DNA from: Ohtaekwangia sp036786105
GTDB lineage: Bacteria; Bacteroidota; Bacteroidia; Cytophagales; Cyclobacteriaceae
Reading direction: 5' to 3'
NCBI RefSeq assembly: GCF_036786105.1
Contig: NZ_DAIQRQ010000009.1
Span: 58,225-122,224 of the forward strand
Length of the DNA stretch: 64,000 bases
In this document: positions 8,377-17,064 of the stretch, piece after piece
Position numbering within the stretch: the stretch's first letter is position 1
How the letters are laid out: each line of letters starts with the position of its first letter
Notes under the pieces: model-generated
Told to the model about the DNA's origin: nothing
The model's database searches: none
The model's input: the letters and a program-made list of their open reading frames with translations, nothing else
Made by a program: the position numbers and the translations under genes

Positions 8377-8916
8377 ATGGACGAAAAGGAGATCTTCGAG
8401 CGCATTTGTAAAGGCGATGAGAAAGCTCTTGAGTTCTTGTATAAGAAATATTACCGGATGATGACCAAGCTTGTCATCACCAACAGTGGAACGGAAGAGG
8501 AGGCTCGGGATATCTATCAGGATGCACTAATCGTTTTCTGGCAGAAAGCTACTTCAGGCAACCTGGTAATGACTTCGAAGATCAGTACCTATATCTATAG
8601 CATTTGCCAGAACTTATGGCGAAAGGAACTGGATCGAAAAAAACGCCTCTCCAACGAAGAGAAAGACACAGCCATTTCGTTAGATACTGAAACGGCTGAG
8701 CGCGACAAAATAATTTTAAAGTGCATCGAGCAGCTCGGGGAAACCTGTAAAAAAGTGTTGATGTACTATTACTTCGAGGAAATGTCAATGCAGGAAATTG
8801 CAGACAAACTGGGCTTTGCAAATACTGACACCGCCAAAACCAAGAAGTATAAATGTAAAATGAAATTAGATGAATTAGTGAAAGCTCAGTACTCTGAGCG
8901 GGATTTTCTGGACTAG
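8377..8916 (+). CDS. ECF-type RNA polymerase sigma factor
   Basis: Directs RNA polymerase to a specific set of promoters. Region 2 is seen at about residues 10-80 (EEARDIYQDALIVFWQK) and region 4 at about 125-170 (CKKVLMYYYFEEMSMQEIADKLGF, a helix-turn-helix). The 179-residue product from ATG 8377 is typical; an in-frame ATG at 8353 would add 8 residues, and the internal one places region 2 nearer the N-terminus as usual. The next gene starts 4 bp after the stop and looks like its membrane partner, so this is probably a sigma/anti-sigma pair. Confidence 0.9.
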   Translation: MDEKEIFERICKGDEKALEFLYKKYYRMMTKLVITNSGTEEEARDIYQDALIVFWQKATSGNLVMTSKISTYIYSICQNLWRKELDRKKRLSNEEKDTAISLDTETAERDKIILKCIEQLGETCKKVLMYYYFEEMSMQEIADKLGFANTDTAKTKKYKCKMKLDELVKAQYSERDFLD

Positions 8917-8920
8917 AGTT

Positions 8921-9844
8921 ATGGCATTAGAAAGAGATTTAGAATTACTGGACGATTACATCAGCAACAAGCTTGGTGGCGAAGAGCGGAAGGCATTTGA
9001 GCAGAAGCTGCAAAACGACCCGGAGCTGAAGCGCGAATATACCCTTCAACAAAAAGTGGCGGAAGGTATCCGCCAGGCACGCGTACAGGAATTAAAAGGT
9101 ATGCTAAATAATATACCCGTGCCCCCAACATCTGGCAGCGAAATTTCAGCAGGTGCCAAAGCGCTGATTGGTATAGTAGCCGCGGGTATTGTGGCAACCG
9201 GAATATACTTTTATTTCAACGGTAAAGAAGAAACACAAGCCCTGCAGGAGCCTATCTCGTCAACAGAACCGATAGCCCAGCCAGAGCAGATGCCAGATGC
9301 AATAAAATCCATCGAGCAGCCGATTGAAACAACCAAGGTGGCAGAAGAATCGCCTGCTACAGTGCAAGCCGGAAAACCAGCGGAGAAAAATCCGGTGGTA
9401 TCAGGCAAGCCAGCCGAGAAAGAATCAACGCATGTGGCAAATCCGGCGTTAACACAACCTCATCAGAAAGATTCTGTTACCGAGCCAAAGATCAACGTAT
9501 ACGATCCAAGTGAAGAAGCTGATGCGAAAACCGCCAGCGAACCGGCTGCTGCAGAAAGTACTGTCAAGGCTAATAAAACGTCGATGACGGTGAAGACAGA
9601 CGCCAACAACAAGAAATATAACTTCCACTATCAATTCAAAAATGGAGAGTTATACCTGTACGGTCCGTTCGATAAGAAACTCATTGAGATCATGGAGTTC
9701 TTCAGCGACAACAAGCACACCGTATTCCTTTTCCATGAGAACAAGTACTACCTGCTGAATGAAGCTTCCGATAAAGTGAAGCCACTCACCGCCATCACCG
9801 ATCCGGCTCTGATCAGAAAACTGAAAGAGCATCGCGGAAATTAA
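8921..9844 (+). CDS. Single-pass membrane protein, probable partner (anti-sigma) of the ECF sigma factor
   Basis: 307 residues in four parts. A charged N-terminal helical domain (about 1-75, LELLDDYISNKLGGEERKAFEQ) has the look of a Bacteroidetes anti-sigma domain. A single membrane helix follows at about 79-99, then a long Pro/Glu/Ala/Lys-rich low-complexity linker (about 100-225), then a folded C-terminal domain (about 230-307, NFHYQFKNGELYLYGPFDKK) on the far side of the membrane. I recognise no zinc-binding HxxxCxxC motif. Its anti-sigma role is inferred from position and layout. Confidence 0.75.
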   Translation: MALERDLELLDDYISNKLGGEERKAFEQKLQNDPELKREYTLQQKVAEGIRQARVQELKGMLNNIPVPPTSGSEISAGAKALIGIVAAGIVATGIYFYFNGKEETQALQEPISSTEPIAQPEQMPDAIKSIEQPIETTKVAEESPATVQAGKPAEKNPVVSGKPAEKESTHVANPALTQPHQKDSVTEPKINVYDPSEEADAKTASEPAAAESTVKANKTSMTVKTDANNKKYNFHYQFKNGELYLYGPFDKKLIEIMEFFSDNKHTVFLFHENKYYLLNEASDKVKPLTAITDPALIRKLKEHRGN

Positions 9845-9865
9845 GCGATCGCAAAAATCTTCCAC

Positions 9866-9896
9866 GACCCTGCCTCACCGCAGGGTCTTTTGTTTT
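9866..9896 (+). terminator. Intrinsic terminator after the sigma/anti-sigma pair
   Basis: Perfect 8-bp stem GACCCTGC (9866-9873) / GCAGGGTC (9880-9887), 6-nt loop, then TTTTGTTTT. Confidence 0.92.
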
Positions 9897-9945
9897 ATGA
9901 GATTTTCACTGGCAGAATACCACGCGGCTATTTGGTAATTTCTCC

Positions 9946-9953
9946 TAACTTTG
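9946..9953 (+). promoter_or_regulatory. -7 promoter box of ftsX; decides the start codon
   Basis: TAACTTTG matches TAnnTTTG exactly and ends 9 bp before ATG 9963. A TTG at 9951 that could extend the frame by four codons lies inside this box, so the true start is 9963 and the leader would be only a few nucleotides. No clear TTTG at -33 is seen. Confidence 0.55.
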
Positions 9954-9962
9954 GCGATTAAC

Positions 9963-10847
9963 ATGGAGAAGAGAACCCGCAAAAAGAAGTTAGGAGGCTA
10001 CCCCGGTATCGGTGTCGTGGTGAGTATAACACTGGCCCTGTTTGTAATCGGGTTGTTTGGCGTACTGATCATTTATTCGCAGGAACTGGAACACCAGGTG
10101 CGCCAGAATATCAAAATGCAGGTATACCTGAAGTCAAATCTTACGGAGACACAGCGCCTGCAAATTGAGAATAAACTTCTCTCTATGGACTTTGTGAACC
10201 GTGAAGATGGCAAGGGTGTGGCATTCTTTTCCAAAGAAGAAGCCGCCAAAAAATTTATTGCCGAAACAGGCGAAGACTTCACCCAGTTTATAGGCGAAAA
10301 CCCATTGAAGGATGCATACCTGGTAAACATCGATCCCGGTTTTCATTCGAAAACACAAATGGAAAAGATCAAGGCCGACCTTTCCAAGATGAATGGCGTG
10401 TTCCAGGTATACTATGTGGAAGGATTAATTGAATCGGTAAACAGCAATGTTACCAAGATCGGATTTATACTGGCAGGACTCATTATGCTATTGCTCATTA
10501 CGGTGGTGCTATTAATCAATAACACGCTTCGTTTAGCGTTGTTCTCGCAGCGTTTCCTCATTCGCAGCATGCAACTGGTTGGCGCCAAGCGTTGGTTTAT
10601 TCAGCGGCCATTCCTGGTACGCGCTGCAACGTATGGCTTACTGGCCGGCCTGCTCACATCGATCTTGCTCTGGCTGCTGTCAGACTATGCACAGCGTAAG
10701 ATTGAAGACCTCTCGCTCCTGCACAATCAGGAACACTTCATGATGTTGCTCGGTATATTGGTGGTGATTGGTATGGTGGTGGCCGTGCTTGGCACCTTCT
10801 TCTCGATCAACCGCTACCTGCGCATGTCATTGGATCAATTGTATTAA
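9963..10847 (+). CDS. ftsX: Cell division ABC permease FtsX
   Basis: Partner of the FtsE ATPase; the complex controls peptidoglycan hydrolases at the division site. The product of 294 residues shows the FtsX layout: basic cytoplasmic start (EKRTRKKK), first membrane helix (about 16-40), a periplasmic domain of about 130 residues, then three further helices (about 160-185, 215-240 and 260-285). The FtsX segment LFSQRFLIRSMQLVGAKRWFIQRPFL lies between helices 2 and 3 and can be seen here as LIRSMQLVGAKRWFIQ. ftsE is not in this window. It heads the block ftsX-DUF3098-uppP-truB-ribF. Confidence 0.92.
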   Translation: MEKRTRKKKLGGYPGIGVVVSITLALFVIGLFGVLIIYSQELEHQVRQNIKMQVYLKSNLTETQRLQIENKLLSMDFVNREDGKGVAFFSKEEAAKKFIAETGEDFTQFIGENPLKDAYLVNIDPGFHSKTQMEKIKADLSKMNGVFQVYYVEGLIESVNSNVTKIGFILAGLIMLLLITVVLLINNTLRLALFSQRFLIRSMQLVGAKRWFIQRPFLVRAATYGLLAGLLTSILLWLLSDYAQRKIEDLSLLHNQEHFMMLLGILVVIGMVVAVLGTFFSINRYLRMSLDQLY

Positions 10848-10868
10848 TTACAGTATAACTATAACTAC

Positions 10869-11072
10869 ATGGAAAGCAAACTTCCTTTCGGTAAAAAGAA
10901 CTATCAGTGGATGATCATTGGCGTTGTTACACTCATCATCGGATTCATCATCATGTCGCTTGACAAAGCGCAACATGGTTTTGGTTTTCTCGGACTAGTG
11001 TTGGGGCCAATCGTTGTTGTTGCAGGATTTGTGATGGAGATCGTTGCCATCCTTCACAAACCTACCAAGTAA
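10869..11072 (+). CDS. DUF3098 two-helix membrane protein
   Basis: A 67-residue protein with two membrane helices (about 13-31 and 39-60), a short loop and a basic N-terminus (FGKKNYQWMIIG). It matches DUF3098, a small Bacteroidetes family commonly placed between ftsX and uppP as here. Its role is unknown; the neighbourhood suggests the cell envelope or division. A hairpin with a T-run follows at 11089. Confidence 0.85.
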   Translation: MESKLPFGKKNYQWMIIGVVTLIIGFIIMSLDKAQHGFGFLGLVLGPIVVVAGFVMEIVAILHKPTK

Positions 11073-11088
11073 GAACAGTACATAAACG

Positions 11089-11126
11089 GAAGAGCTACCG
11101 GTAACACATGCACCGTAGCTTCTTTT
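11089..11126 (+). terminator. Probable terminator between DUF3098 gene and uppP
   Basis: GAAGAGCTACCGGT (11089-11102) pairs with ACCGTAGCTTC (11112-11122) with two single-base bulges, followed by TTTT. It is imperfect, so read-through into uppP is possible. Confidence 0.5.
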
Positions 11127-11147
11127 ACGAAATTTGGAACTACGCAC

Positions 11148-11939
11148 ATGAGCATTCTTCAAGCTATCATCCTTGCCATTATAGAAGGCATTACCGAATT
11201 TTTACCTATATCCTCTACCGGACACATGATTATCGGTTCTTCGCTGATGGGTATCGCCAGCGATCCGTTCACGAAGATGTTTACCGTGGCTATTCAACTG
11301 GGCGCAATCTTATCGGTGATCGTATTGTATTGGAAGCGCTTCTTCCAGTCACTGGATTTTTACTTTAAGCTGATTGTAGCATTTATACCGGCTGCTGTTG
11401 CCGGTTTGCTATTCAATGATATGATCGATGCCTTGCTCGAACGCGTGGATGTAGTCGGCTATACGTTATTGCTGGGTGGTATATTCTTCCTTTTCGTAGA
11501 CAAGATATTCCATGCCAGTGAAGCCAGCGAAAAGCAGGTTGATTATCCTACTGCGCTGAAGATCGGAGCCTTCCAGGTGGTTGCCATGATCCCGGGAGTA
11601 TCTCGTTCTGCAGCAACAATTATTGGTGGACTCACACAAAAATTAAACAAGCGCACGGCAGCAGAATTCTCATTCTTCCTGGCCGTGCCTACCATGTTTG
11701 CTGCTACAGCATTGAAGATGTATAAATACTTTCACGATGGTGGTACCTTCGGTTCAAACGAGATTACTTTATTCGCCATCGGTAATATGGCTGCCTTCAT
11801 AGTTGCCATGATTGCCATCAAGTCGTTCATATCCTTCCTTACAAAGTATGGCTTCAAGATATTTGGCTACTATCGTATTGTGCTGGGCATCGTTATTCTT
11901 GTACTCTACTATCTGGGCGTAGGACTCTCCATCGTATAA
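11148..11939 (+). CDS. uppP: Undecaprenyl-diphosphatase UppP/BacA
   Basis: Dephosphorylates undecaprenyl pyrophosphate so that the lipid carrier can be reused in peptidoglycan and polysaccharide synthesis; integral membrane. The catalytic motif EGITEFLPISSTGH is at residues 13-26 and the second motif PGVSRSAATI at about 150, with the usual number of hydrophobic helices in 263 residues. Overproduction is classically linked to bacitracin resistance. The stop is followed immediately by the truB ATG, with no gap. Confidence 0.96.
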   Translation: MSILQAIILAIIEGITEFLPISSTGHMIIGSSLMGIASDPFTKMFTVAIQLGAILSVIVLYWKRFFQSLDFYFKLIVAFIPAAVAGLLFNDMIDALLERVDVVGYTLLLGGIFFLFVDKIFHASEASEKQVDYPTALKIGAFQVVAMIPGVSRSAATIIGGLTQKLNKRTAAEFSFFLAVPTMFAATALKMYKYFHDGGTFGSNEITLFAIGNMAAFIVAMIAIKSFISFLTKYGFKIFGYYRIVLGIVILVLYYLGVGLSIV

Positions 11940-12599
11940 ATGGAAAACAAAACACCGGGCGAGGGCCGTATCCTCCTGATCAACAAACCACTGGAGTGGA
12001 CATCCTTTGATGTGGTGAATAAACTTCGCTACAAGCTCAAGATGAAGAAGATCGGCCATGCCGGCACGCTCGATCCCCTGGCCACTGGATTACTGATTAT
12101 CTGCACCGGTAAAATGACGAAACGCATTGAAGGGTTCATGGGCCAGGAGAAGGAATATACCGGCACCTTTACGATCGGAAGCACTACGCCATCTCACGAC
12201 CTGGAGACCGAAGTGACCCCTCCAACCGATATCTCTCATATTACAACAAAAGCAATACACGAGGCAACCCTTTCCTTCATTGGTAACGTCAGTCAGTTGC
12301 CGCCCATGCACTCGGCCATTCGCGTGGGTGGTAAACGGGCGTATGAATTTGCACGCAAAGGAAAGGAGATTGAATTGAAGCCACGGGTAATTGAGATTCG
12401 TGAATTTGAGATTACAGGTATTGCCCTGCCACAAGTGTCGTTTCGTATTGTGTGCTCAAAAGGAACGTATATACGAAGTATAGCACGCGACTTCGGAAAT
12501 GCACTTGGTGTTGGCGCCTATCTTTCAGAACTTTGCAGAACCAGGATTGGATCGTTCCTGTTAAAAGATGCTACTACCATCGAAGAAGTATCATTATGA
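11940..12599 (+). CDS. truB: tRNA pseudouridine-55 synthase
   Basis: Converts U55 of tRNA to pseudouridine. Motif GHAGTLDPLATGLL carries the catalytic Asp45. Further family segments EYTGTF, GNVSQLPPMHSAIRVGGKRAYE and CSKGTYIRSIARDFG are present. At 219 residues it is shorter than the E. coli protein and lacks the C-terminal PUA domain, as is usual in Bacteroidetes. It abuts uppP and overlaps ribF by 4 bp (ATGA), so the three are likely co-transcribed. The truB-ribF order is conserved in many bacteria. Confidence 0.96.
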   Translation: MENKTPGEGRILLINKPLEWTSFDVVNKLRYKLKMKKIGHAGTLDPLATGLLIICTGKMTKRIEGFMGQEKEYTGTFTIGSTTPSHDLETEVTPPTDISHITTKAIHEATLSFIGNVSQLPPMHSAIRVGGKRAYEFARKGKEIELKPRVIEIREFEITGIALPQVSFRIVCSKGTYIRSIARDFGNALGVGAYLSELCRTRIGSFLLKDATTIEEVSL

Positions 12600-13534
12600 A
12601 GATATATCACGGCATCGATGACTTTTCACGATTAAAATATGCTGTTGTAACCAGCGGTACATTTGACGGTGTGCACATAGGCCATCAAAAAATTCTGGCC
12701 CGGTTGCTGGAGATCGCTTCAAAGAATCATGGTGAGACTGTAGTGATCACGTTCTGGCCTCACCCGCGGCTGGTACTCCACCCGGAAGACGATTCATTAA
12801 AATTACTCAATACATTCGAAGAGAAGGCCGAGCTTCTCAAAGAGCAGGGAATACAGCACCTTGTTCGCATACCTTTCACAAAAGAATTTTCTCAATATAC
12901 TTCTGAAGAATTCATTCAGAAGATACTGGTCGATACGATTGGCACGAAGAAACTTGTAATTGGTTACGATCACCGCTTTGGCCACAACCGTGAAGGAAGC
13001 TTTGAGCAACTCAAGATCAATGCTCCGCGCTATGGGTTTGAAGTAGAAGAAATACCACGTCAGGATGTTGATCACGTTGGCGTGTCGTCTTCCAAAATCA
13101 GAAAAGCGCTGGACGAAGGCGATATCGATACGGCCAATCATTTTCTGGGTCGCCCCTATAGTCTTACAGGCCGTGTAGTAATGGGTGATAAACTGGGCCG
13201 CCTGCTCGGCTATCCCACTGCCAACATTGAAGTGGACACAAAGTATAAACTTATTCCTGCTGACGGTATATATGCCGTTACTGTTCAGCACGAACATACC
13301 ACATACAAAGGGATGCTATATATTGGTAATCGCCCTACCGTAAATGGCACCAAGCGCAATATTGAAGTGAATATATTTGATTTCGCAAAAGATATTTATG
13401 GAGAATCGCTCACCCTATACTTCCATAAACTGATTCGTGGTGATAGCAAATTCAGCGATCTTGAAGGCTTGAAGGCACAGCTTGGCCTTGATAAGGTTGA
13501 TGCATTGCGTATACTGGTTAACGTTATCCGGTAG
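12596..13534 (+). CDS. ribF: Bifunctional riboflavin kinase / FAD synthetase
   Basis: Makes FMN from riboflavin and then FAD from FMN. The N-terminal nucleotidyltransferase half has SGTFDGVHIGHQKIL (about residues 19-33); the C-terminal kinase half begins near residue 185 (GRPYSLTGRVVMGDKLGR, then GYPTANIEV with the kinase PTAN motif). I chose ATG 12596, giving 312 residues, because it overlaps the truB stop; the open frame upstream to 12452 reads truB in another frame and shows no homology. Confidence 0.95.
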   Translation: MKIYHGIDDFSRLKYAVVTSGTFDGVHIGHQKILARLLEIASKNHGETVVITFWPHPRLVLHPEDDSLKLLNTFEEKAELLKEQGIQHLVRIPFTKEFSQYTSEEFIQKILVDTIGTKKLVIGYDHRFGHNREGSFEQLKINAPRYGFEVEEIPRQDVDHVGVSSSKIRKALDEGDIDTANHFLGRPYSLTGRVVMGDKLGRLLGYPTANIEVDTKYKLIPADGIYAVTVQHEHTTYKGMLYIGNRPTVNGTKRNIEVNIFDFAKDIYGESLTLYFHKLIRGDSKFSDLEGLKAQLGLDKVDALRILVNVIR

Positions 13535-13980
13535 ACAGAACATTCAGTGATGCCATTGATTGGAATCGATTGAATAAGTATCCATAAATCAAATTCACAT
13601 ATTTCCGTTCAGAAGTAAGACTCACATTCGATCAAACTTTTTGCAGCAGGCAGCAGCCTTTCTCCATTTTTTACTTTGAAAAAGTGACAATTCGTCTTTA
13701 GCAAGGGGACCAAAAGTCTCTGTCTATGTATTTTCCGCAGCTCCGTGTAGGTATAATCCGGGATTGCCCCGCAAACATCTCTTGTATAAGTTTATAAAAT
13801 AGTTGCCAATGGCGGAGGAGATTTTGTCTAACCTAAATATACCTATAGATGAAAAAAACACATTAAAGCTGGTGACCATTGATTCCTGTTCAAGGTGATG
13901 GGAATATGTATATCAAAAAGCGGCTATACCAATTTTACCGGAGCTGCTTTCCAAAATAATTACTTATTTATTTCAACCTT
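13535..13980. other. 446-bp gene-free stretch upstream of a TonB receptor gene
   Basis: I see no gene. A short hairpin AGGGGAC-CAAAA-GTCTCT lies at about 13703-13722, and a string GGTATAATCC...GCCCCGCAA at about 13751-13775 faintly recalls the core of a cobalamin riboswitch, but the other conserved boxes are missing. A structured leader for the downstream receptor is possible, not shown. Confidence 0.3.
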
Positions 13981-16791
13981 ATGACTCTTTCTACAATATT
14001 TACAGAATCCGTATCTATTGCTGTTAGCACACAAAAACGAACGCTATTATACCGATCGCGTTTTATAGTAAAAGCAACGTATTTTTCTATCCTGTTAATT
14101 TTATTATGCAAACAAAGTATAGCACAAAATTCGCGGTTTGTATCCGGCACGGTGAAAGATACTTCCGGAGTTGCGTTGCCCGGAGTTGCCGTTGCTTTCG
14201 CTAATAACCAAACAGGAACGTATACTGACTCTGATGGTAAATTTACCGTACAGGTCCGTAAAAATACGAAGCACTTATCCTTTTCATTCATTGGCTTTGC
14301 CACTGTTGAAGCAGCTATACCCGAGTCTGGTGACATGACAATTGTAATGAAAGAAGCGGCCAACCAGCTGGATGAAGTAGTTATTTCTGTGGGAAGCCGT
14401 GCTTCCCAACGTACATTGACCGACACACCTCTTCCAATTGATAATGTTGCAATCAAAGACCTTCAAAGTACCGGGCAACTCACGTTCGACAAGGCATTGC
14501 AATACAGAGTGCCCTCCTTCAATACAGTGCAAACTCCTGTAAACGATGCTACTTCTCTGCTAGATCCTTATGAGATCAGAAATATGGGGCCAAGCCGGAC
14601 GCTGATACTTATCAACGGAAAACGGAAAAATTCAAGTGCATTGGTTTATACCCAAACTTCTCCCGGGCGCGGAGAAAGTGGTGCTGATATCTCCGCTATA
14701 CCTATGGATGCCATTAAGCGTGTTGAGGTTCTGCGGGATGGTGCTTCTGCGCAATATGGGTCAGATGCAATTGCCGGTGTAATGAATATTATTCTGAAAG
14801 ATAATACAGATGGAGGTTCTGTTACCATGCGAACCGGAATAACATCCAAAGGAGATGGTAAAATGGTAGGGATAAGTTTGAACAATGGTGTTAACGTCTC
14901 TGATAAAGGATATATCAATTATACAATCGATCTGTCGAAAGTTGGTCTCGCAAATCGCCCCGGTACAGTTGATGCTCAGGGTGAGGCGTCTGATTTCGGA
15001 GCTGATATCAACGATGTTAAAGCTTTCCTTGCAATTAAACCTGATGCGGGTAACATTAATGGATCGCCTGAAACTACAGCATCCAAATTCCTGGTTAACG
15101 GGGGAATTGATATTAACGAACATACCGAGCTCTATTATAATGCCGCCTATGTTTATAAGAAAGTAAACAGCTTTGCCAATTATCGCACTCCATACTGGCG
15201 ACCTACAGATTATGGTTTGTTAACTCCCGCAGGTGAACCGTATCTAGGCTACAGACCTACATTTGATGGCGACTTGAATGATTATAATGGCACTATAGGT
15301 TTTAAAACGAACAAGAATGGATGGAATACAGATGTGAGTTTCACTACGGGCGGAAACAGACAATTATATACAGTCTCCAATTCGCTTAACAGAAATACAG
15401 CAGGGCTTACTGACTCCGAAGGAAATTTACTATATAGAGAACGAAGCCCAATCATTTTCCGGGCAGGTGGCTACAGTTTTTCTCACAATGTGGGAAATAT
15501 AGATGTATCAAGATCGATTTCCGAGAAAGTAAATATAGCTTTCGGGTCTGAGTTCCGATCAGAAAATTTTGAAATCATCAAGGGTGATCTTGCATCCTAC
15601 GAGGCTGGTGGCGCGGACTCATTCGCGGGTAATAGTGCCGAAAATTCTTTCAAGTCAAATCGATACAACTTTGGTGGCTACCTTGATGTTGGCGTTGACC
15701 TCACAAAAGATTTCCTGATCAATGCAACAGGACGTTATGAGAATTATAGCGACTTCGGAGACGCGTTTGTATACAAGTTTAGCTCGCGCTATAAACTTTT
15801 GGATGACAAAATTACACTTCGGGGTTCTATCTCCACCGGTTTCAGAGCGCCATCCTTACACCAGATAAATGTGCAAAAAACACAATATGGTTTTGTTCCA
15901 GGTCAAGGTATTCAGGTTTCCGGCCTTGTTAACAACGTTTCGCCACAGGCAAAACTCATTGGTGTTCCCAAACTCGATGCAGAGCGGTCTGCTAACTTTA
16001 CGCTGGGTATAGGCGCTAAACCCAGTGAGAATTTTAATCTAACGATTGATTATTACAACATAAAGGTGAATAACAGAATTGTCCTTGGTAATGATATTGG
16101 CCCCAGTGGTAATCCGGATGCCAATTTGGACAAGGTGCTGGCCAGCAATAATATCGTAGGACTTAGTTTCTTCGCCAATGCCCTGAACACACGAACATCC
16201 GGCATTGACCTCGTTGCGAGCTATAAAAACATTGCTCTGGGAAGCGGCACCCTGAGATTCAATCTTGCTGGTAATTATACTTTAAAAAACAAGAGAGAAG
16301 GAAGTGTAAAAAATCCAGCTATAATTGCAGAAGCAGGGCAGACTGTGTTGAATGCTACACAGGAAGCATTGATGTTTACATCGCGTCCGAAATACAAAGC
16401 AATACTTGGTGCAGATTATACACTTGGTAAATTTAATTTCATTTTGACCAATACAGTATTCGGACCAACCAAATTCAGAAATGCTGGGATGAATGAAAAC
16501 CTGCAAGTAGAGTTTTTAACGAAAGTAGTTACTGATTTAGGCATAGGCTATCAGTTCAATAACACCATTTCAGCAACCTTTAATGTTAACAACATTTTCA
16601 ATGTTCTGCCTGAATGGAAGTTTGTTGCTCTGAATGCAGAAGGTGATGCAATTTTAAATAACCCGGACGCTGTAAAGGTTCAATCAAACCTCGTTACCTT
16701 TAATCAACGATACTCGCGAATGACATACGATGGATATCATTTTAGTCAACTGGGAACTACGTTCAGTATGGCATTGAATGTTAAAATCTAA
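13981..16791 (+). CDS. TonB-dependent outer membrane receptor
   Basis: Energy-driven outer membrane importer, 936 residues. A late signal peptide ends at IAQ (about residue 49) after a long N-region with no alternative Met. A carboxypeptidase-regulatory-like domain follows (about 52-125, SGTVKDTSGVALPGVAV), then the plug (about 140-260, with RVEVLRDGASAQYGSDAIAGVMNI) and a beta-barrel ending in an aromatic-rich strand (LGTTFSMALNVKI). Plug wording resembles receptors often assigned to iron complexes or sugars; the substrate cannot be read from sequence. Its codons look more AT-rich than neighbouring operons. Monocistronic, with a strong terminator at 16863. Confidence 0.9.
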   Translation: MTLSTIFTESVSIAVSTQKRTLLYRSRFIVKATYFSILLILLCKQSIAQNSRFVSGTVKDTSGVALPGVAVAFANNQTGTYTDSDGKFTVQVRKNTKHLSFSFIGFATVEAAIPESGDMTIVMKEAANQLDEVVISVGSRASQRTLTDTPLPIDNVAIKDLQSTGQLTFDKALQYRVPSFNTVQTPVNDATSLLDPYEIRNMGPSRTLILINGKRKNSSALVYTQTSPGRGESGADISAIPMDAIKRVEVLRDGASAQYGSDAIAGVMNIILKDNTDGGSVTMRTGITSKGDGKMVGISLNNGVNVSDKGYINYTIDLSKVGLANRPGTVDAQGEASDFGADINDVKAFLAIKPDAGNINGSPETTASKFLVNGGIDINEHTELYYNAAYVYKKVNSFANYRTPYWRPTDYGLLTPAGEPYLGYRPTFDGDLNDYNGTIGFKTNKNGWNTDVSFTTGGNRQLYTVSNSLNRNTAGLTDSEGNLLYRERSPIIFRAGGYSFSHNVGNIDVSRSISEKVNIAFGSEFRSENFEIIKGDLASYEAGGADSFAGNSAENSFKSNRYNFGGYLDVGVDLTKDFLINATGRYENYSDFGDAFVYKFSSRYKLLDDKITLRGSISTGFRAPSLHQINVQKTQYGFVPGQGIQVSGLVNNVSPQAKLIGVPKLDAERSANFTLGIGAKPSENFNLTIDYYNIKVNNRIVLGNDIGPSGNPDANLDKVLASNNIVGLSFFANALNTRTSGIDLVASYKNIALGSGTLRFNLAGNYTLKNKREGSVKNPAIIAEAGQTVLNATQEALMFTSRPKYKAILGADYTLGKFNFILTNTVFGPTKFRNAGMNENLQVEFLTKVVTDLGIGYQFNNTISATFNVNNIFNVLPEWKFVALNAEGDAILNNPDAVKVQSNLVTFNQRYSRMTYDGYHFSQLGTTFSMALNVKI

Positions 16792-16862
16792 ATTCACTAA
16801 GAATTATCCTCAATGCGTTGACAGAGGATTTAACCAGTAAGCTTCGAATGTGTCATTAAATA

Positions 16863-16902
16863 AGAAGAGGCTGTCTTTCCAGGCAGCCTCTTCTATTTTT
16901 TT
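16863..16902 (+). terminator. Intrinsic terminator of the 13981 receptor gene
   Basis: Perfect 11-bp stem AGAAGAGGCTG (16863-16873) / CAGCCTCTTCT (16884-16894), then ATTTTTTTC. Confidence 0.92.
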
Positions 16903-17032
16903 CTTATGCCATGTGGCTGGCCATAAAAAAAAACATCTTTCTTTCAGTTGGGTGATTATCCTGACTGTTTTGGAAAATCATATAATCCGGCTAAATTTTC
17001 CCACGGTTAATCGCTCTCCCCTATTAAATTAT

Positions 17033-17060
17033 TAACGTGTAACCATTAACGGACAACTGC
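17033..17060. repeat. Heptamer array upstream of acetoacetyl-CoA synthetase gene
   Basis: Four heptads in register (TAACGTG, TAACCAT and two more) end 4 bp before the ATG at 17065. Only a weak partner arm (CGGTTAATCG, about 17002-17011) is visible. Confidence 0.5.
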
Positions 17061-17064
17061 CCAC

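Noticed and set aside
9951..9962. TTG start of FtsX at 9951
   Set aside because: The codon lies inside the TAACTTTG -7 box, so it would not be transcribed.
12452..12595. N-terminal extension of RibF by 48 codons
   Set aside because: It lies within truB in another frame, and the ATGA overlap at 12596 is a normal coupled start.
13690..13790. Cobalamin riboswitch
   Set aside because: Only a GGTATAATCC...GCCCCGCAA string is similar; the other conserved boxes and their spacing are missing.
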